NCBI GenBank assembly: GCA_009922885.1
Contig: RFUP01000190.1
Coordinates: forward strand, 1-5,130
Direction of reading: 5' to 3'
Length of the DNA: 5,130 nucleotides
From: Paracoccaceae bacterium
GTDB lineage: Bacteria > Pseudomonadota > Alphaproteobacteria > Rhodobacterales > Rhodobacteraceae
Every line of letters begins with the position of its first letter. The first letter of the stretch is position 1. This document shows, piece by piece, positions 4,895 to 5,130 of this stretch. The position numbers were made by a program, and so were the translations under genes. The notes under the pieces are model-generated. The model searched no databases and had not been told where the DNA came from. It was given only the letters and a program-made list of their open reading frames with translations.

Positions 4895-5130
4895 ATGACC
4901 ACCTACAAGGACGTTTACGCGCGCTGGAAAGCGGACCCTGAAGGCTTCTGGACGGAGGCCGCGTCCAAGATCCACTGGCATCAAGCACCGTCGCGGGCGC
5001 TGACCGATCTGGGCGACCATATGTATGAGTGGTTTGCAGATGGCCTCACCAATACCTGTTACAACGCCGTGGACCGCCATGTGGAAGCCGGCCGTGGCGC
5101 GCAGGCGGCGATCATCCATGACAGCCCGAT
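4895..5130 (+). CDS. prpE: Propionyl-CoA synthetase (AMP-forming acyl-CoA ligase), N-terminal 78 residues; 3' end beyond window
   Basis: Probable activation of propionate with ATP and CoA to propionyl-CoA, in the cytoplasm. Only the N-terminal part is visible, of a family about 630 aa long. Residues 3-58 look like the acetyl-CoA synthetase N-terminal domain (YKDVYARWKADPEGFW, then a tryptophan-containing IHWHQ). TNTCYNAVDRHVEAGRGAQA (52-71) followed by IIHDSP is the PrpE-type version of this block; true acetyl-CoA synthetases usually have NVSYNCVDRH here. The ATP-binding and catalytic motifs lie outside the window. Upstream are the TTTGCAAA palindrome cluster and a leader stem-loop, which fit control by a short-chain acyl-CoA sensor. 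The preceding maeB, on the same strand but 264 bp away, would supply the malate-to-pyruvate exit step of propionate assimilation. The alternative is an Acs paralogue acting on acetate or another short-chain acid. Confidence 0.88.
   Translation, partial: MTTYKDVYARWKADPEGFWTEAASKIHWHQAPSRALTDLGDHMYEWFADGLTNTCYNAVDRHVEAGRGAQAAIIHDSP

Noticed and set aside
4747..4941. Short plus-strand frame across the palindrome array into prpE, as a possible leader peptide
   Set aside because: Its ATG has no good ribosome binding site, the product looks random, and it runs out of frame into prpE, whose own SD and start are strong.
4388..5119. Minus-strand open frame (243 codons) across the maeB end, the intergenic region and prpE
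   Set aside because: It spans two well-supported genes on the other strand and the operator cluster. Its product is Arg-rich without a domain.

Overview
The window is about 5.1 kb of GC-rich DNA whose genes read like a free-living alphaproteobacterium, most probably of the Rhodobacteraceae/Roseobacter type. The grounds are strong G/C preference at third codon positions, the family style of the MaeB, PrpE and Cdd proteins, and TTTGCAAA-type sites upstream of an acyl-CoA synthetase gene. The assignment is from recognition, not from a search. No mobile element, CRISPR array, tRNA or rRNA was seen.

Left part, minus strand (2116 down to 1): a tightly packed three-gene operon. A 363-residue VOC-like/bicupin protein of unknown function comes first. 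It overlaps cytidine deaminase (cdd) by 4 nt (ATGA), and cdd overlaps thymidine phosphorylase (deoA, cut by the window edge after 212 codons) by 1 nt (TAATG). Cdd converts (deoxy)cytidine to (deoxy)uridine, and DeoA splits deoxyuridine/thymidine into base and 2-deoxyribose-1-phosphate. The two are consecutive steps of pyrimidine nucleoside salvage and catabolism. The cupin gene is translationally coupled to them, so a role in nucleoside or pentose-phosphate metabolism is plausible but undemonstrated.

Middle (2117-2341): a 225-bp divergent promoter region. It holds an 8-bp inverted repeat and a 10-bp direct repeat near the cupin gene, and a 7-bp inverted repeat just upstream of the maeB ribosome binding site.

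Right part, plus strand: a full-length malic enzyme of the MaeB type (762 aa, catalytic domain plus C-terminal phosphotransacetylase-like domain). Next come a short hairpin, a 264-bp intergenic region, and the first 78 codons of a propionyl-CoA synthetase-like AMP-forming ligase (prpE). The intergenic region carries a cluster of TTTGCAAA-like palindromes resembling the operators of RamB/ScfR-family short-chain acyl-CoA regulators. Nearer the gene it also holds a strong bulged stem-loop.

Metabolically the plus-strand genes fit together: PrpE activates propionate, the methylmalonyl-CoA route (not in this window) would lead to succinyl-CoA and malate, and MaeB converts malate to pyruvate. The most interesting items are the uncharacterised VOC-bicupin in the nucleoside operon and the TTTGCAAA array before prpE.
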